A stretch of DNA of 64,000 nt from Bacillus carboniphilus (GCF_039522365.1 NZ_BAAADJ010000017.1:101012-165011); one strand, 5' to 3'; positions 47,702-57,222 are shown, numbered from the stretch's first letter. The notes: a model not told the origin generated them from the sequence alone. Numbers and translations are program-made.

Positions 47702-48820
47702 ATGGCGGCAAACACAATCGACGAAACCAAGCAGGTATCGCCTTACTTAATCTTTTTTTTAATTGGTTCCATGCAAATGGGAGTTGGAGTGTTAGGCTTT
47801 CAACGGGTTATTGCAGCGGAGGTTGGATATGATGCGTGGATTGCTACTTTAGCTGCTGGGTTGTCTATCCATTTCATATTATTTTTTCAATTTAAAATTC
47901 TAGAAAAAGGTGGAGGCGACATTGTTGAAGCACATAAGTTAGCCTTTGGAAAATGGATTGGAGGTTCAATTAGCCTCTTATTTTCCCTGTATTTTTTAGC
48001 TGTCGCCACTACAATTATTCGAACATACTTAGAGATTGTTCAAGTATGGATGTTTCCACAATTGCATATTTTCTGGGTCTCTTTTCTACTCGTGTTGCTA
48101 GCTTTTTATATTGTATATAGTGGTTTTCGCACGGTTACAGGGGTTGCGTTTTTTGGATTAGTCCTCCCCTCTTATTTAATTTTCACGTTTGGGTTCACCT
48201 TTCCGTATTCGGATTATAGAAACCTCCTTCCCATTTTTGATTCAGGGTTTATGGAGTTGGTTAAAGGGTTTAAGGCCATGTCATTAACTTTATTAGGGTA
48301 TGAAAGTGTATTAATGTTCTATCCTTTTATCAAAGAACCAAAAAAAGCAAAAAAGTGGGCGCACTTGGCTGTGTTGATGATGACGTTATTTTATACAGTC
48401 GTAGCCATTATTTCCTTTGCTTTTTTTAGTGAACCCCAACTAGAAAAAACAGTCTGGGCTACTTTATCTATATGGAAAATCGTCGAAATGCCGTTTATAG
48501 AACGGTTTGAGTATCTTGGAATTGGTAACTGGGTGTTGATTATTCTTCCAAACGTATGTATAGCGTTATGGTGTGGAAGTCGTATTATCAAAAGGGTTAC
48601 GAAAATGCGTCAGAAAATAGCCTTATTTATTCTCTGCAGTTTAGTAGTAGCCGGAATCCCCTTTTTAGATAGAAGAGAACACATTAATATGCTAAACGAT
48701 ATATTAGGTAAGGCTGGCCTATATTTTAATTATGTGTATATACCAATGCTTTTTGTTATTATAATGATTGCTAGAAAGGTGAGGAAGAAAAATGACTCTC
48801 CTAAGCAAGAAAACAAGTAA
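47702..48820 (+). CDS. GerB-family spore germination permease, B subunit
   Basis: A 372-aa membrane protein of the endospore-germination permease group (APC-like) with about ten helices. The ATG at 47702 follows a GGAGGGAT site, 20 bases after the A subunit. The C-terminal end overlaps the C-subunit gene by 29 bases. It forms the germinant-sensing transporter-like part of the receptor. Confidence 0.93.
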   Translation: MAANTIDETKQVSPYLIFFLIGSMQMGVGVLGFQRVIAAEVGYDAWIATLAAGLSIHFILFFQFKILEKGGGDIVEAHKLAFGKWIGGSISLLFSLYFLAVATTIIRTYLEIVQVWMFPQLHIFWVSFLLVLLAFYIVYSGFRTVTGVAFFGLVLPSYLIFTFGFTFPYSDYRNLLPIFDSGFMELVKGFKAMSLTLLGYESVLMFYPFIKEPKKAKKWAHLAVLMMTLFYTVVAIISFAFFSEPQLEKTVWATLSIWKIVEMPFIERFEYLGIGNWVLIILPNVCIALWCGSRIIKRVTKMRQKIALFILCSLVVAGIPFLDRREHINMLNDILGKAGLYFNYVYIPMLFVIIMIARKVRKKNDSPKQENK

Positions 48821-49883
48821 AGCCATGATCATGCTTTTTTTCTTAAGTCTACTTTCCGGTTGTGTAGAAAAAGAGACCGTCGATGACATTAACATTGTCT
48901 CAGGTCTTGGCTATGATTTGGAGGATGGCGGTGACTTAAAAGGCACGGTTGTCTTTCCTGTGTACTCACCTGATGCGGAAGTAGAGAATGTTACCATTTC
49001 TGCAACTTCTGACATCTCAAGAAGGATTGTTTTAGAAATGCAGCGAAAGTCAGCCAATAAGTTAGCATTGGGTAGTTTAGAGGTTGTTTTATATAGTGAT
49101 GAGCTAGCCAAAGAAAAAGGCGTAACCGAAATCGTAGATTCTCTCCAAAGAGACCCTAGTATTGGGTCTAGACTTTTTCTAGCAATTGCGGAAGGTAAAG
49201 CCTCTGAAATATTGGAATCAAATCTTGGAAAATCAGGAACGGGGAGATATTTGGCTGATCTACTTGAACACAATATGGAACAAAGGGATGTTCCCACTTC
49301 AAATCTTCATAGGTTTAATTTTCAGTATTATGATCAAGGAATGACTAGCTATTTACCCATTCTAAAAAAGTTTGGAAAAGAAGACATAAAAATAACAGGG
49401 ATCGCATTTTTTAAAGAAGGAAAAATGGTCCATAAAATCCCAGCTGAAGACATGTACTATTTTAAATTGTTATCTGATAAATATTCTAAAGGGACAGTTG
49501 CTGAAAAAGAAGATGGTGAAGAATCTGCCGTTAAAATAATTGACTCCAAACATAACTTTGATGTAATTAAAACAAACGGTGAAGTCTCTAAGATTATTGT
49601 AAATATTGAAGTTGATGCAATTGCATTAGAATATACAGGTCGCAAATTAACAGAAGTAGAAATCCGAAAGATTGAAAAGAAATTAGAAGACTCAATACGC
49701 AAAAAATGTACGGACATGATTGATGAGTTCAAAGAGAAAAAAATAGACCCTGTGGGCTTTGGAAAAGTTGCAAAGAGTAAATCCTACAATTTTGACTACA
49801 AAAAATGGGAGGATCACTATCCCGGTGTTGAAATCGAAATCAAACCAACAGTCACAATTAAAGAAGTTGGAATTGTAGAATAA
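48792..49883 (+). CDS. Ger(x)C-family germination lipoprotein, C subunit
   Basis: A 363-aa lipoprotein with a signal sequence and lipobox LLSGC near residue 24. Its GerC-type domain includes NIVSGLGYDLEDGGDLKGTVVFPVY, LAKEKGVTEIVDSLQRDPSIGSRLFLAIAEGKAS and ITGIAFFKEGKM. It overlaps the B subunit gene by 29 bases and completes the A-B-C receptor. Confidence 0.94.
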   Translation: MTLLSKKTSKAMIMLFFLSLLSGCVEKETVDDINIVSGLGYDLEDGGDLKGTVVFPVYSPDAEVENVTISATSDISRRIVLEMQRKSANKLALGSLEVVLYSDELAKEKGVTEIVDSLQRDPSIGSRLFLAIAEGKASEILESNLGKSGTGRYLADLLEHNMEQRDVPTSNLHRFNFQYYDQGMTSYLPILKKFGKEDIKITGIAFFKEGKMVHKIPAEDMYYFKLLSDKYSKGTVAEKEDGEESAVKIIDSKHNFDVIKTNGEVSKIIVNIEVDAIALEYTGRKLTEVEIRKIEKKLEDSIRKKCTDMIDEFKEKKIDPVGFGKVAKSKSYNFDYKKWEDHYPGVEIEIKPTVTIKEVGIVE

Positions 49884-49885
49884 AA

Positions 49886-49920
49886 ATAAGACTGGCTCAT
49901 CAGAGTCAGTCTTATACTTT
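49886..49920 (+). terminator. Bidirectional terminator after the ger operon
   Basis: ATAAGACTGGCTC and GAGTCAGTCTTAT form a stem with TACTTTTT on the plus side, between convergent genes. Confidence 0.8.
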
Positions 49921-50457
49921 TTATTTATTCTTTTCTAGCCATTCTTGAAGGTCTTCTTTTAACTCAGAGGGTAATTCTGTAGTCGTTAGTCGTGAAAATA
50001 CTTTTAGAATAGGATTTTTCCGATATACCCGTAAACGGTTTTCTTCATTTCCAATCCAAGACCAGCTTTTCAACTCTGTCATGGGGATATTAACACCGTG
50101 AAGTAAGATGCCTTTTTCTCTGACCTCTAGGATATTTGAGAACATAGTATAGGAAGCTAGTGAAACCCCAATCATGGCTACTCCAAAGGTAATGTTCTGC
50201 ATACTACCGTTACTTATCCATAAATAGATAATGGCGTAAATAGAAATGGGTGTATAAAAATAAATAAACACTTGTCCCATTTTGTATTGCCATGAAGATG
50301 TACTTCTAACTTGTTTCGTACCCTTCCCAGCTCGCTTACCAATAGGAAAAATCGTTGCCCCCATTTTTTTTCGATAAAAAGGCTGAACGATTAAAATGAA
50401 ATTCCATACTACTATGATGATTAAGAACAAGGAAAGAAGAATTTGAAGCGCAAACAT
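49921..50457 (-). CDS. Membrane protein of unknown function
   Basis: A 178-aa protein with an N-terminal helix (residues about 1-27) and two further hydrophobic segments (FIYFYTPISIYAIIYLW, ITFGVAMIGVSLASYTMF), then a cytosolic domain with a PH-like pattern (LEVREKGILLHGVNIPMTELKSWSW...RLRVYRKN). It resembles small Bacillus membrane proteins with a C-terminal DUF5673-like region, though that naming is tentative. It is monocistronic and convergent with the ger operon. Confidence 0.7.
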   Translation of the reverse strand: MFALQILLSLFLIIIVVWNFILIVQPFYRKKMGATIFPIGKRAGKGTKQVRSTSSWQYKMGQVFIYFYTPISIYAIIYLWISNGSMQNITFGVAMIGVSLASYTMFSNILEVREKGILLHGVNIPMTELKSWSWIGNEENRLRVYRKNPILKVFSRLTTTELPSELKEDLQEWLEKNK

Positions 50458-50514
50458 GATGTACCCCCAACATATAATCTAGTTCTCATTATACACAATT
50501 TTTCTGGGGAATTG

Positions 50515-50982
50515 TTATGCTTGCCACAATAAGAATCCCTCTCCTGTTTCAATATAACTTTTTAAGCTGGATAAGGATTTTTCCCACGCTTGCATCTGCC
50601 ATTCTTTAGCTTGTAACCAATTCTCTCCCTCTCCCCACCCACTGTGGAATAACTTAATGATGGTCTGGTTATCTTTTTCTTCGAGGGAAACAGCTACAAT
50701 GGTTGAGAGATTTTCATCTAAATGAAACTTTTTTTTCACTGGTATTTTCCACTGAAACACAATCCTAGATGGTGGTTGTATCGAGAGAATTTTACAGTCC
50801 TTATTCGTTGGTCCATCTCCTAAATAAGTAAAGCCGACTTCATATAATCCTCCCTCAGTCGCTTCTATAAATGCTTCGTTTGCAAACCATTTCGTTATTT
50901 GATCTTTACTGGTCCATGCTTGCCATACTAATTGCTTGTCCGCTTGGACGTCAATTTGATGTTTTAAAATCTCCAGTTTCAT
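50515..50982 (-). CDS. SRPBCC/AHSA1 domain protein
   Basis: A 155-aa single START-like (AHSA1) domain protein. Typical stretches are ADKQLVWQAWTSKDQITKWFANEAFIEATEGGLYEVGF near the start and the C-terminal LFHSGWGEGENWLQAKEWQMQAWEKSLSSLKSYI. Such proteins bind hydrophobic ligands or assist Hsp90-type partners; function here is unknown. It stands alone. Confidence 0.88.
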   Translation of the reverse strand: MKLEILKHQIDVQADKQLVWQAWTSKDQITKWFANEAFIEATEGGLYEVGFTYLGDGPTNKDCKILSIQPPSRIVFQWKIPVKKKFHLDENLSTIVAVSLEEKDNQTIIKLFHSGWGEGENWLQAKEWQMQAWEKSLSSLKSYIETGEGFLLWQA

Positions 50983-51069
50983 AAGAGCCTCCTACTAAGG
51001 CTAGTGCCGAATCATTATCATTATTTTCCATATTATCAGACAGTCACCATAAAATAAAGTAAATAAAGT

Positions 51070-51096
51070 AAACCCACCAATTGAATTGGTGGGTTT
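51070..51096 (-). terminator. Stem-loop downstream of the 105-aa gene
   Basis: AACCCACCAATT and AATTGGTGGGTT are a perfect inverted repeat. The T-run is better on the plus strand (TTTTTAGC) than on the minus strand, where the gene ends. Confidence 0.6.
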
Positions 51097-51101
51097 TTAG
51101 C

Positions 51102-51419
51102 TTATTGAAGCGGATTTCGATTATGATCAGGATTGAACTCTTTTGCTAATTCCGTTGCAAATTGATTTCGCGGATTGAACTTTTGGCCCGTTACCTCTTT
51201 TGCTTGTTGCATCATGGATTGGACAGGCTGACGAATATTATTATTACGGCTTGCCATTACTCCAAGTGCGGTACCAATCCCTAGTATAGAGACCCAGGTT
51301 AATCCCCTATTAGTTCTTCTTCTTTGAAACATCTTTGTCCCCTTGGTTAAACTCTTTAAGAGTTGCGGGTTTTTTTGGAAATATTTCATCGCTGTTCTCA
51401 TCATATTTCCTGTATTCAT
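51102..51419 (-). CDS. Small protein of unknown function with one membrane segment
   Basis: A 105-aa basic protein with a hydrophobic stretch near residues 39-56 (GLTWVSILGIGTALGVMAS), between a basic N-terminal helix and a polar C-terminus rich in Asn and Gln. A GGGGGCAT site precedes the ATG weakly. I do not recognise a family. It is a single gene. Confidence 0.65.
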   Translation of the reverse strand: MNTGNMMRTAMKYFQKNPQLLKSLTKGTKMFQRRRTNRGLTWVSILGIGTALGVMASRNNNIRQPVQSMMQQAKEVTGQKFNPRNQFATELAKEFNPDHNRNPLQ

Positions 51420-51515
51420 GGTGCATGCCCCCTAAATGTAGACGAGAGGTTCATTACCTCTCATTAAGTATGATGTATCATCTACAGGGGAATATGTGAG
51501 TAAGGTTATGGCAAC

Positions 51516-51716
51516 CTATGAATTGTTAAACACCTGTGAAATTTCCTTTTCTGCAAAATGTTCATTTACCTTTTCTAACTCTTTGTGTTCATTGACTGAG
51601 TCTCCTGCATATCGATCCACGGTTTCATATGGATGGGTAGAGTCTAAATCCGAACGAATCCCGAATTCCTCTGTGGGATGATAACCTGCAGAAATCTTCT
51701 TATTATCTTTCTTCAT
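51516..51716 (-). CDS. Small hydrophilic protein, unknown function
   Basis: A 66-aa charged protein with no membrane segment (TEEFGIRSDLDSTHPYETVDRYAGD). It begins MKKDNKK, after a GATGAGGTGATG site. The pattern suggests a short soluble or disordered protein; I recognise no domain. It lies 59 bases upstream of the DUF1836 gene end, on the same strand. Confidence 0.65.
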   Translation of the reverse strand: MKKDNKKISAGYHPTEEFGIRSDLDSTHPYETVDRYAGDSVNEHKELEKVNEHFAEKEISQVFNNS

Positions 51717-51774
51717 AAAACATCACCTCATCCTTATCGTTACGCTCACCATTCTACTTCATACGAGGAAATTT

Positions 51775-52383
51775 TTATGTTTTATTCTTGTCCTTTTTCC
51801 CCGCTTCCTGTTTTTCCACTGAAAGCTGGTCAACCATTTTCTCAGCTAGCTTTCTGTATAGATTACTCATATGAACAAGTGACGTAATCATCAGAACTTG
51901 TTCCAAATAATTCGTATCTTTATCATCGGCAAACATATTTACTTCCTGTTTTACTAATTCCTCACTTTCCAAAATATCACCTTGGAACTTTTGTACATTT
52001 TGTCTCGTTAAGGATAAAAAGCAATGATAGAGGTCACCTATATTGAACTCTTCCTCCACTACTTTTTGATTAACTTGGTCCAACACCGATTTAATATCAT
52101 TAATGGATAGAGATCCTTTTAACTGATATATCATACTGATTAACATGATATGTTCTTTTGAATATTTCTTGTTTTGTATCGGAAAGAATAGTTTCCCTTT
52201 TGCATAATTGTTAATCATTGTCTTGGTCATGACTTTTTCTTCTTGATTTCTTTTGGAGTCATTAAAATGGGTTTCAAATAATTGAATGACTTGATCCATA
52301 TATAGATCAATATTTGGGATGTCTTCCATCTTTATATTGTTTTCAAGATTTAATTCATCCATCATTTTCTGGATTGGTTCCAT
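51775..52383 (-). CDS. DUF1836 family protein
   Basis: A 202-aa helical protein of the DUF1836 family. Its middle contains VMTKTMINNYAKGKLFFPIQNKKYSKEHIMLISMIYQLKGSLSINDIKSVL, a pattern with a MerR-like winged-helix look, which suggests DNA binding. The C-terminus is basic. The ATG at 52383 follows AGAGGTAGAGC; the upstream extension lacks a site. Targets are unknown. Confidence 0.85.
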   Translation of the reverse strand: MEPIQKMMDELNLENNIKMEDIPNIDLYMDQVIQLFETHFNDSKRNQEEKVMTKTMINNYAKGKLFFPIQNKKYSKEHIMLISMIYQLKGSLSINDIKSVLDQVNQKVVEEEFNIGDLYHCFLSLTRQNVQKFQGDILESEELVKQEVNMFADDKDTNYLEQVLMITSLVHMSNLYRKLAEKMVDQLSVEKQEAGKKDKNKT

Positions 52384-52516
52384 CGCTCTACCTCTTTGTT
52401 TCATTTTATTCCATTATACTGAATAAAAGTTTCACGGTAAAGATTGACTACATGTTGTTTTAGTTATATCATAATATGTAGTATTGAAAACTACTTACGA
52501 TATTGGAGGTATGAAA

Positions 52517-53164
52517 ATGAGTACTTATATTCGCGAGCCAATCAATGCTCTTACACATCTTTTCGGAGCGATTTTATCATTTGTCGGTCTTTTAGCAATG
52601 GTGATTAAAACGGCTACTTCTTCTTTCTCAGGCTTAGCCATTATGGCAGTTATTATTTTTGGAATGAGTATGATTCTTCTCTATTCCGCTTCTGCTACAT
52701 ACCATATGGTAGTGGCGAAAGATCACGTGATTGCCTTTCTAAGAAGAATTGACCACTCCATGATATTTGTTTTAATTGCAGGTACTTACACTCCTTTTTG
52801 TCTAATTAGTTTAAATGGTGCCATTGGATGGACGTTATTTGGTATTATTCATTCTCTTGCTTTAATCGGAGTTCTATATAAGCTTGTTTGGTTCCATTTA
52901 CCGAGATGGTTATCTACAGTACTCTATATTTCAATGGGATGGCTAGTCGTCTTCTTTAGTGCGCCACTTTCAAAGGTATTAAGTTTAAATGGAATGATTT
53001 TTTTAATTATCGGGGGAGTTTTTTATACTATAGGTGGAGTGATTTATGGGGCCAAACCCAAATTCTTAGAATTCAACCACCTAGGTTTCCACGAAATCTT
53101 TCACATTTTCATCCTGTTAGGAAGTCTATCCCACTTTCTTTGTGTGTTTATCTACGTGTTATAG
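52517..53164 (+). CDS. Hemolysin III family membrane protein (PAQR-like)
   Basis: A 215-aa protein with seven hydrophobic helices of the HlyIII/PAQR superfamily. Conserved polar residues are in SATYHMV, RRIDHSMIFVLIAGTYTPF and the C-terminal HEIFHIFILLGSLSHF, which form the metal site in related receptors. The ATG at 52517 is preferred to that at 52511 because GGAGGT ends immediately before 52511. The tRNA gene follows 54 bases later. Hemolytic activity is doubtful; the role in Bacillus is not clear. Confidence 0.92.
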   Translation: MSTYIREPINALTHLFGAILSFVGLLAMVIKTATSSFSGLAIMAVIIFGMSMILLYSASATYHMVVAKDHVIAFLRRIDHSMIFVLIAGTYTPFCLISLNGAIGWTLFGIIHSLALIGVLYKLVWFHLPRWLSTVLYISMGWLVVFFSAPLSKVLSLNGMIFLIIGGVFYTIGGVIYGAKPKFLEFNHLGFHEIFHIFILLGSLSHFLCVFIYVL

Positions 53165-53218
53165 AGTGGCGAATGATTGTAAAAATAAAAGGCTCATTTT
53201 ATAATGAGGCTGTGAGAT

Positions 53219-53292
53219 GTCCCAGTAGCTCAGCAGGATAGAGCAACAGCCTCCTAAGCTGTAGGTCGTGAGTTCGAATCTCGCCTGGGACG
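53219..53292 (+). tRNA. tRNA-Arg (anticodon CCU)
   Basis: A complete cloverleaf: the acceptor stem GTCCCAG pairs with CTGGGAC, the D arm is GCTC...GAGC, and the anticodon stem ACAGC/GCTGT encloses CTCCTAA with anticodon CCT (reads AGG). The T arm is GTGAG-TTCGAATC-TCGC with one mismatch in the stem. The CCA end is not encoded. A terminator follows. Confidence 0.95.
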
Positions 53293-53304
53293 TAGAAGAA
53301 GTGA

Positions 53305-53337
53305 AAGCTAGGAGCATGACTGCTCCTAGCTTTTTTC
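53305..53337 (+). terminator. Bidirectional terminator, tRNA-Arg/lipoprotein gene
   Basis: AAAGCTAGGAGCA and TGCTCCTAGCTTTTTT form a strong stem with a T-run on the plus side; the convergent lipoprotein gene also ends here. Confidence 0.88.
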
Positions 53338-54469
53338 ATTGTACACTTTCTGCAATTTGAATCATTTGCTCTCTTTTTATGTCTGGTCCTCCACCAGCTA
53401 GTTCGATATATAACCCATTGTTTTCCCAGCTAATGCTGAAAAACTCTTCTTCTTCAAATAAATAGGCTTCTTTACCTTGAATCGTAATGGGTTCTCCCCC
53501 CATTTCGTCTAATGCCATTTCTTCTTCTGCCGGATAGACGGTTGACATGAAACCATTATCCATATCTTTTTCGTAGCTCAACATAACCATATTCATCATA
53601 TCATCATACATACTGTCCACTAGACTGAACCCCTCTGGCAACTGTGTAACCTCAGGAACTTCGTATGCGACCGTTTCCCGGATTTCTTCTAGACTCATGC
53701 CAGTTCCAAATAAGTCTTCTTCTGAAATTGCATTTTCCTTGACCTCGTCAGGTATTTCAATCGGATCTACATTATTGATATTGGTCATACTGATAGTCCC
53801 ATTGAGTTTTACCGGAGTTGTAGTTCCTTGCTCTACAATTTCCACATCAGCCTTTATATTTTGAGTCGTCGGAATGAAACTTTCCTTATTTATCTGCATT
53901 TCGATGTCCAATTTGTTTACCTTCATTGACTCAACTGATTCTTCCATTTCAGGATCAGCAGGTCCCATTGATGATTCCAGAAGATCTTCAACCAATATTC
54001 CGAATTCATCACCCTCTCCGGATAATGTTAGAATATAAACATTTCCCTCTTCCTTCATTTCAAACTGGTCTTTGAACTGTTTCATTTTTTCTAGTTCTTC
54101 TTTGTTTAATTGGTCAAAATCTTCTAAGCCCATTTCTTCTGGACTCATTTTCATCCATTCGCCAAACATACTGACATATGCCTCACCGTCTCTAACATAG
54201 GCATCAAAATCCATGGACATCCCCGGCATTCCCATGCTCATTTTTATCATCATAGAATCTGGATTATGTGTAACATCTCCAGTTGCCTTTAGATTACTTT
54301 TCATATCCATCATGTCGATGTCCATATCCATTTCGAGTGTATAACTTTTTACCGTTTCAGATGCTTCTATAGCGCGATTAAATACATCTTCCTTAGATAG
54401 ATTTTCTTCTGTTGCACCACAAGCTGTGAGGGTTAAAGCGATAATGATGAACATCCATAATTTTTTCAT
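53336..54469 (-). CDS. Lipoprotein with DUF6612-like and DUF4367-like domains
   Basis: A 377-aa lipoprotein with lipobox LTLTACG near residue 15. The first part (VFNRAIEASETVKSYTLEMDMDIDM) resembles LppX/LolA-type lipid-binding lipoproteins (DUF6612-like), Met- and Asp-rich. The last 110 residues (EVPEVTQLPEGFSLVDSMYDD...) resemble DUF4367. It should sit on the outer face of the membrane. The ATG at 54469 follows AGGAG. Function is unknown. Confidence 0.8.
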   Translation of the reverse strand: MKKLWMFIIIALTLTACGATEENLSKEDVFNRAIEASETVKSYTLEMDMDIDMMDMKSNLKATGDVTHNPDSMMIKMSMGMPGMSMDFDAYVRDGEAYVSMFGEWMKMSPEEMGLEDFDQLNKEELEKMKQFKDQFEMKEEGNVYILTLSGEGDEFGILVEDLLESSMGPADPEMEESVESMKVNKLDIEMQINKESFIPTTQNIKADVEIVEQGTTTPVKLNGTISMTNINNVDPIEIPDEVKENAISEEDLFGTGMSLEEIRETVAYEVPEVTQLPEGFSLVDSMYDDMMNMVMLSYEKDMDNGFMSTVYPAEEEMALDEMGGEPITIQGKEAYLFEEEEFFSISWENNGLYIELAGGGPDIKREQMIQIAESVQ

Positions 54470-54638
54470 ATTGCGAATTCTCCTGTTCTTAAGATCCATT
54501 CGCTTTTATGTTTTCCTAAATGAGGGCGAACATTCGGGGGAAAAAAGTTTATCCAAAATCACTTTTCCGCTACCACTACTCACTAAAAAAAGGCGTTATC
54601 TCGAAGAAAATTCGAAAAAACACCTTCAGAAAAGTTTC

Positions 54639-55463
54639 TTATCTTTTATTCATCTCGTTCGGATGTGGACCCTTACGACGATTTTTATTTAATTGATGAA
54701 TTTGCTCCATTTCATCTGAAGTCAGTTCAAAATCAAATACATTGAAGTTCTCTTCTATTCTAGAAGGTGTAACAGATTTCGGAATTACGATTGTGTTGTT
54801 TTGCAAATGCCAGCGCAGGATAACTTGAGCAGTTGTTTTATTATGTGTGGCTGCAATTTTTTGGATAACTTCATCTTGTAATGCTTCTCCGCCTTGGTCA
54901 AGCGGACTCCATGCTTCCACATAAACATTGTGCTTGGCACAAAACTCTTTCAATTCAGTTTGAGCAAGGTATGGATGACATTCAACTTGGTTCAGAACTG
55001 GTACAACTTCACATTCCTTTAAAAGTCGTTCTAAGTGCTCAACTTCAAAGTTACAAACACCAATCGCTTTTACTCGTCCATCATGGTAAAGCTTTTCAAG
55101 TGCTTTATATGTATCAACATACTCATCAAATTCAGGAGTTGGCCAGTGGATTAAATATAAATCAACATAGTCAAGCCCGAGTCTCTCTAAACTCTCATCA
55201 AATGCTCTTAGAGTATTTTCATATCCTTGGTCACTATTCCAAACCTTTGTGGTGATGAATAGCTCTTCGCGAGGAACTCCTGACTCTTTAAGGGCTTTCC
55301 CAACACCCTTTTCATTTTGATAAATCATCGCTGTATCAATAGAGCGGTAGCCAACTTCAAGAGCTTTTGCGACAGCCGTAGTAGCTTGATCGTCTTCCAC
55401 TTGCCAAACTCCAAATCCAAGTTGAGGCATTTTTAATCCGTTATTTAAAGTTACATATTTCAT
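54639..55463 (-). CDS. Aldo/keto reductase (YtbE/2,5-diketogluconate reductase-like)
   Basis: A 274-aa NADPH-dependent aldo/keto reductase. The catalytic tetrad is visible: D in YRSIDTAMIYQNE, Y in that same segment (MIYQNEKGVG), K in FITTKVW, and H in DLYLIHWPTP. The C-terminal IVIPKSVTPSRIEENFNVFDFELT binds NADPH. It reduces small carbonyls; the physiological substrate is unknown. It is a single gene. Confidence 0.94.
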   Translation of the reverse strand: MKYVTLNNGLKMPQLGFGVWQVEDDQATTAVAKALEVGYRSIDTAMIYQNEKGVGKALKESGVPREELFITTKVWNSDQGYENTLRAFDESLERLGLDYVDLYLIHWPTPEFDEYVDTYKALEKLYHDGRVKAIGVCNFEVEHLERLLKECEVVPVLNQVECHPYLAQTELKEFCAKHNVYVEAWSPLDQGGEALQDEVIQKIAATHNKTTAQVILRWHLQNNTIVIPKSVTPSRIEENFNVFDFELTSDEMEQIHQLNKNRRKGPHPNEMNKR

Positions 55464-55570
55464 TTTTATTCGTCACTCCTTTAATGTTAGGTTACTAATT
55501 ACTATAATACCTATTTATTTTAATCACTTGTTGGAGTTAAATGCAAAAGATTGGCATGCTTCGAAAAGTC

Positions 55571-55602
55571 AAAAAAAAAGCAGGGTTTCTTCCCCTGCCT
55601 TT
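55571..55602 (-). terminator. Terminator of pcd
   Basis: On the minus strand GGCAGGG pairs with CCCTGC around GAAGAAA and is followed by a T9 run. Confidence 0.88.
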
Positions 55603-55610
55603 TCACTTCA

Positions 55611-55907
55611 TTATTTTTTGATTTGTAAATATAACTCATCATATTTTTGGGCTAACTCAAAATCCAATTCAGTTAGACCTTTCGCACGCCATGAAGTAAT
55701 TTTTATCGTAATGAGTTTATAATCTATTGATATGAACGGATGGTGATTCTTCTGTTCAGATAGCTGCGCAACACTTTGAACAAATTCAATTCCGTTTAGA
55801 TAATCCTGAAACCGATATTTCCGTTCAATCCATTTACCATCAGTCAGCTTCCAATTTTGATTTTCTATTAGCTTATTTCGGATGGCTTCCTCATTAAGCT
55901 TTTCCAT
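55611..55907 (-). CDS. 4a-hydroxytetrahydrobiopterin dehydratase (PhhB/DCoH-like)
   Basis: A 98-aa pterin carbinolamine dehydratase, which recycles pterin cofactors. The active-site motif is [36 protein letters not shown] with the HHP and the D in LTELD. Length is normal. No aromatic amino-acid hydroxylase is adjacent, so it may act in molybdopterin or another pterin pathway. It stands alone. Confidence 0.93.
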   Translation of the reverse strand: MEKLNEEAIRNKLIENQNWKLTDGKWIERKYRFQDYLNGIEFVQSVAQLSEQKNHHPFISIDYKLITIKITSWRAKGLTELDFELAQKYDELYLQIKK

Positions 55908-55990
55908 CTAAATCCCCCCTTTTTTCCATCTTTAATACAATCTACTCAAAGAGCTGAAAATAATAACGCTGAAAATTCTTTATAGGGGGA

Positions 55991-57112
55991 CTAATCACTA
56001 TAAAACATTTCGGTATAGTACGGCTGTGACTCATGATTAAAAGCGACTCCGATACCTAATTTTTTATAGTGGTCCTGAAGAATGTTTTTTCTGTGTCCTA
56101 AGGAGTTCATCAATCCCTCATGTGCAAAGATGCTGCTCGATTGACCGTAAGCAAGGTTTTCACCTGCTGTCCGATAATTAATATTATCTTCTTCCATTCG
56201 ATCAAATGGGGATTGACCTCGTAAGTTCGTATGACCAAAGTATTGATTTTCCGCCATATCCAAACTATGCCCTCGTGCCGTCTCTCTCACATGGTCATCC
56301 CATGTTAAAATGGACAACTCATGATTGACTCTCGTTGCATTTGTTAAATCAAACAATTGATATTCAAATCCTTCTTTTAGCTGCTGACTTGGTTCTCCAT
56401 AAAAAGCCGCTTTATCACGTTCCAATTTCTCATCGATCACTTGGATTGCTGTAACCGTGTTGTTTTCATGTATATCATAGAAAATCGTAACGTAACTGTT
56501 ATCTAGTTTGAATACATCATACTCTCCATTGCTATTGATCATATAGTTAGTAAACCCTTTTCTAATAGACGATTCCGGAGTACCAAGTTCATCCTGAACT
56601 AATTGCTTCGGACTTCCCCTTTTTATTCCAATTGTAGAGGCCATTAAGTCTTGGTTTGTGTAAAGGCCGCGAACGATATTATTTTCATCATAAGCAACCA
56701 TAATAAAATTTTGATAATTTTCGTGATAGGTGTTCCAACTTACTCCATATTCGTTGATTGAACTACGTTTTGGTTCGCCTGTCTTTTGCTCAACATCAGC
56801 TTTCGAGTCTCCTAATTCGATATTATGGATTGAGAAAAGTTGATTAGTGGGATCGGTCAATATTGGAGGTTCTGCTTTATTATCATTGGATTCAGATAGT
56901 TTATTATCAAAAGACTCCATTATTGTATCGAACTGCTGACCTAGCGTTTCTAGTGCCAGTTTGAACTCATGATTTTCCTTTATAGATTCTATGGCAGAAC
57001 GGAAAGAATCCTTTACAGCTGTTGGAATAAATTGTTGAACCGGCTTTTCCCAATACGGCTTTGACGCGTAACCGATGACAACAATCATTATTAAAAGTAG
57101 AAACCGTCTCAC
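55991..57112 (-). CDS. CAP-domain protein (YlbC-like) with an N-terminal anchor
   Basis: A 373-aa protein with an N-terminal membrane anchor or signal, a CAP-associated region (SIHNIELGDSKADVEQKTGEPKRSSINEYGVSWNTY and a second similar segment), and a C-terminal CAP/SCP domain (LFDLTNATRVNHELSILTWDDHVRETARGHSLDMAENQYFGHTN...). It resembles YlbC of B. subtilis. The GTG at 57112 is 9 bases after GGAG, and the ATG at 57127 is also possible. It is divergent from the homing-endonuclease gene. Role unknown. Confidence 0.88.
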   Translation of the reverse strand: MRRFLLLIMIVVIGYASKPYWEKPVQQFIPTAVKDSFRSAIESIKENHEFKLALETLGQQFDTIMESFDNKLSESNDNKAEPPILTDPTNQLFSIHNIELGDSKADVEQKTGEPKRSSINEYGVSWNTYHENYQNFIMVAYDENNIVRGLYTNQDLMASTIGIKRGSPKQLVQDELGTPESSIRKGFTNYMINSNGEYDVFKLDNSYVTIFYDIHENNTVTAIQVIDEKLERDKAAFYGEPSQQLKEGFEYQLFDLTNATRVNHELSILTWDDHVRETARGHSLDMAENQYFGHTNLRGQSPFDRMEEDNINYRTAGENLAYGQSSSIFAHEGLMNSLGHRKNILQDHYKKLGIGVAFNHESQPYYTEMFYSD

Positions 57113-57210
57113 AACTCCACGCTCCATTTTTTATTAGGCATTATTTTATCTTTTATAAGCATATTTCCTAAAAGATATACCCTAATATATGTTAAAACTA
57201 AACTATTTAC

Positions 57211-57222
57211 GAACGTGTGTTC
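57211..57222. promoter_or_regulatory. LexA-like box at the endonuclease promoter
   Basis: CGAACGTGTGTTCT contains the GAAC-N4-GTTC dyad of the Gram-positive LexA (DinR) operator, with 13 of 14 bases of the CGAACNNNNGTTCG form. It directly abuts the -35 box of the endonuclease promoter. Such an 8-base motif is expected about once per window by chance, so the call depends on its position. Confidence 0.4.

Noticed and set aside
49457..49732. 91-aa minus-strand ORF inside the germination C subunit
   Set aside because: It is a shadow frame antisense to a clear lipoprotein gene.
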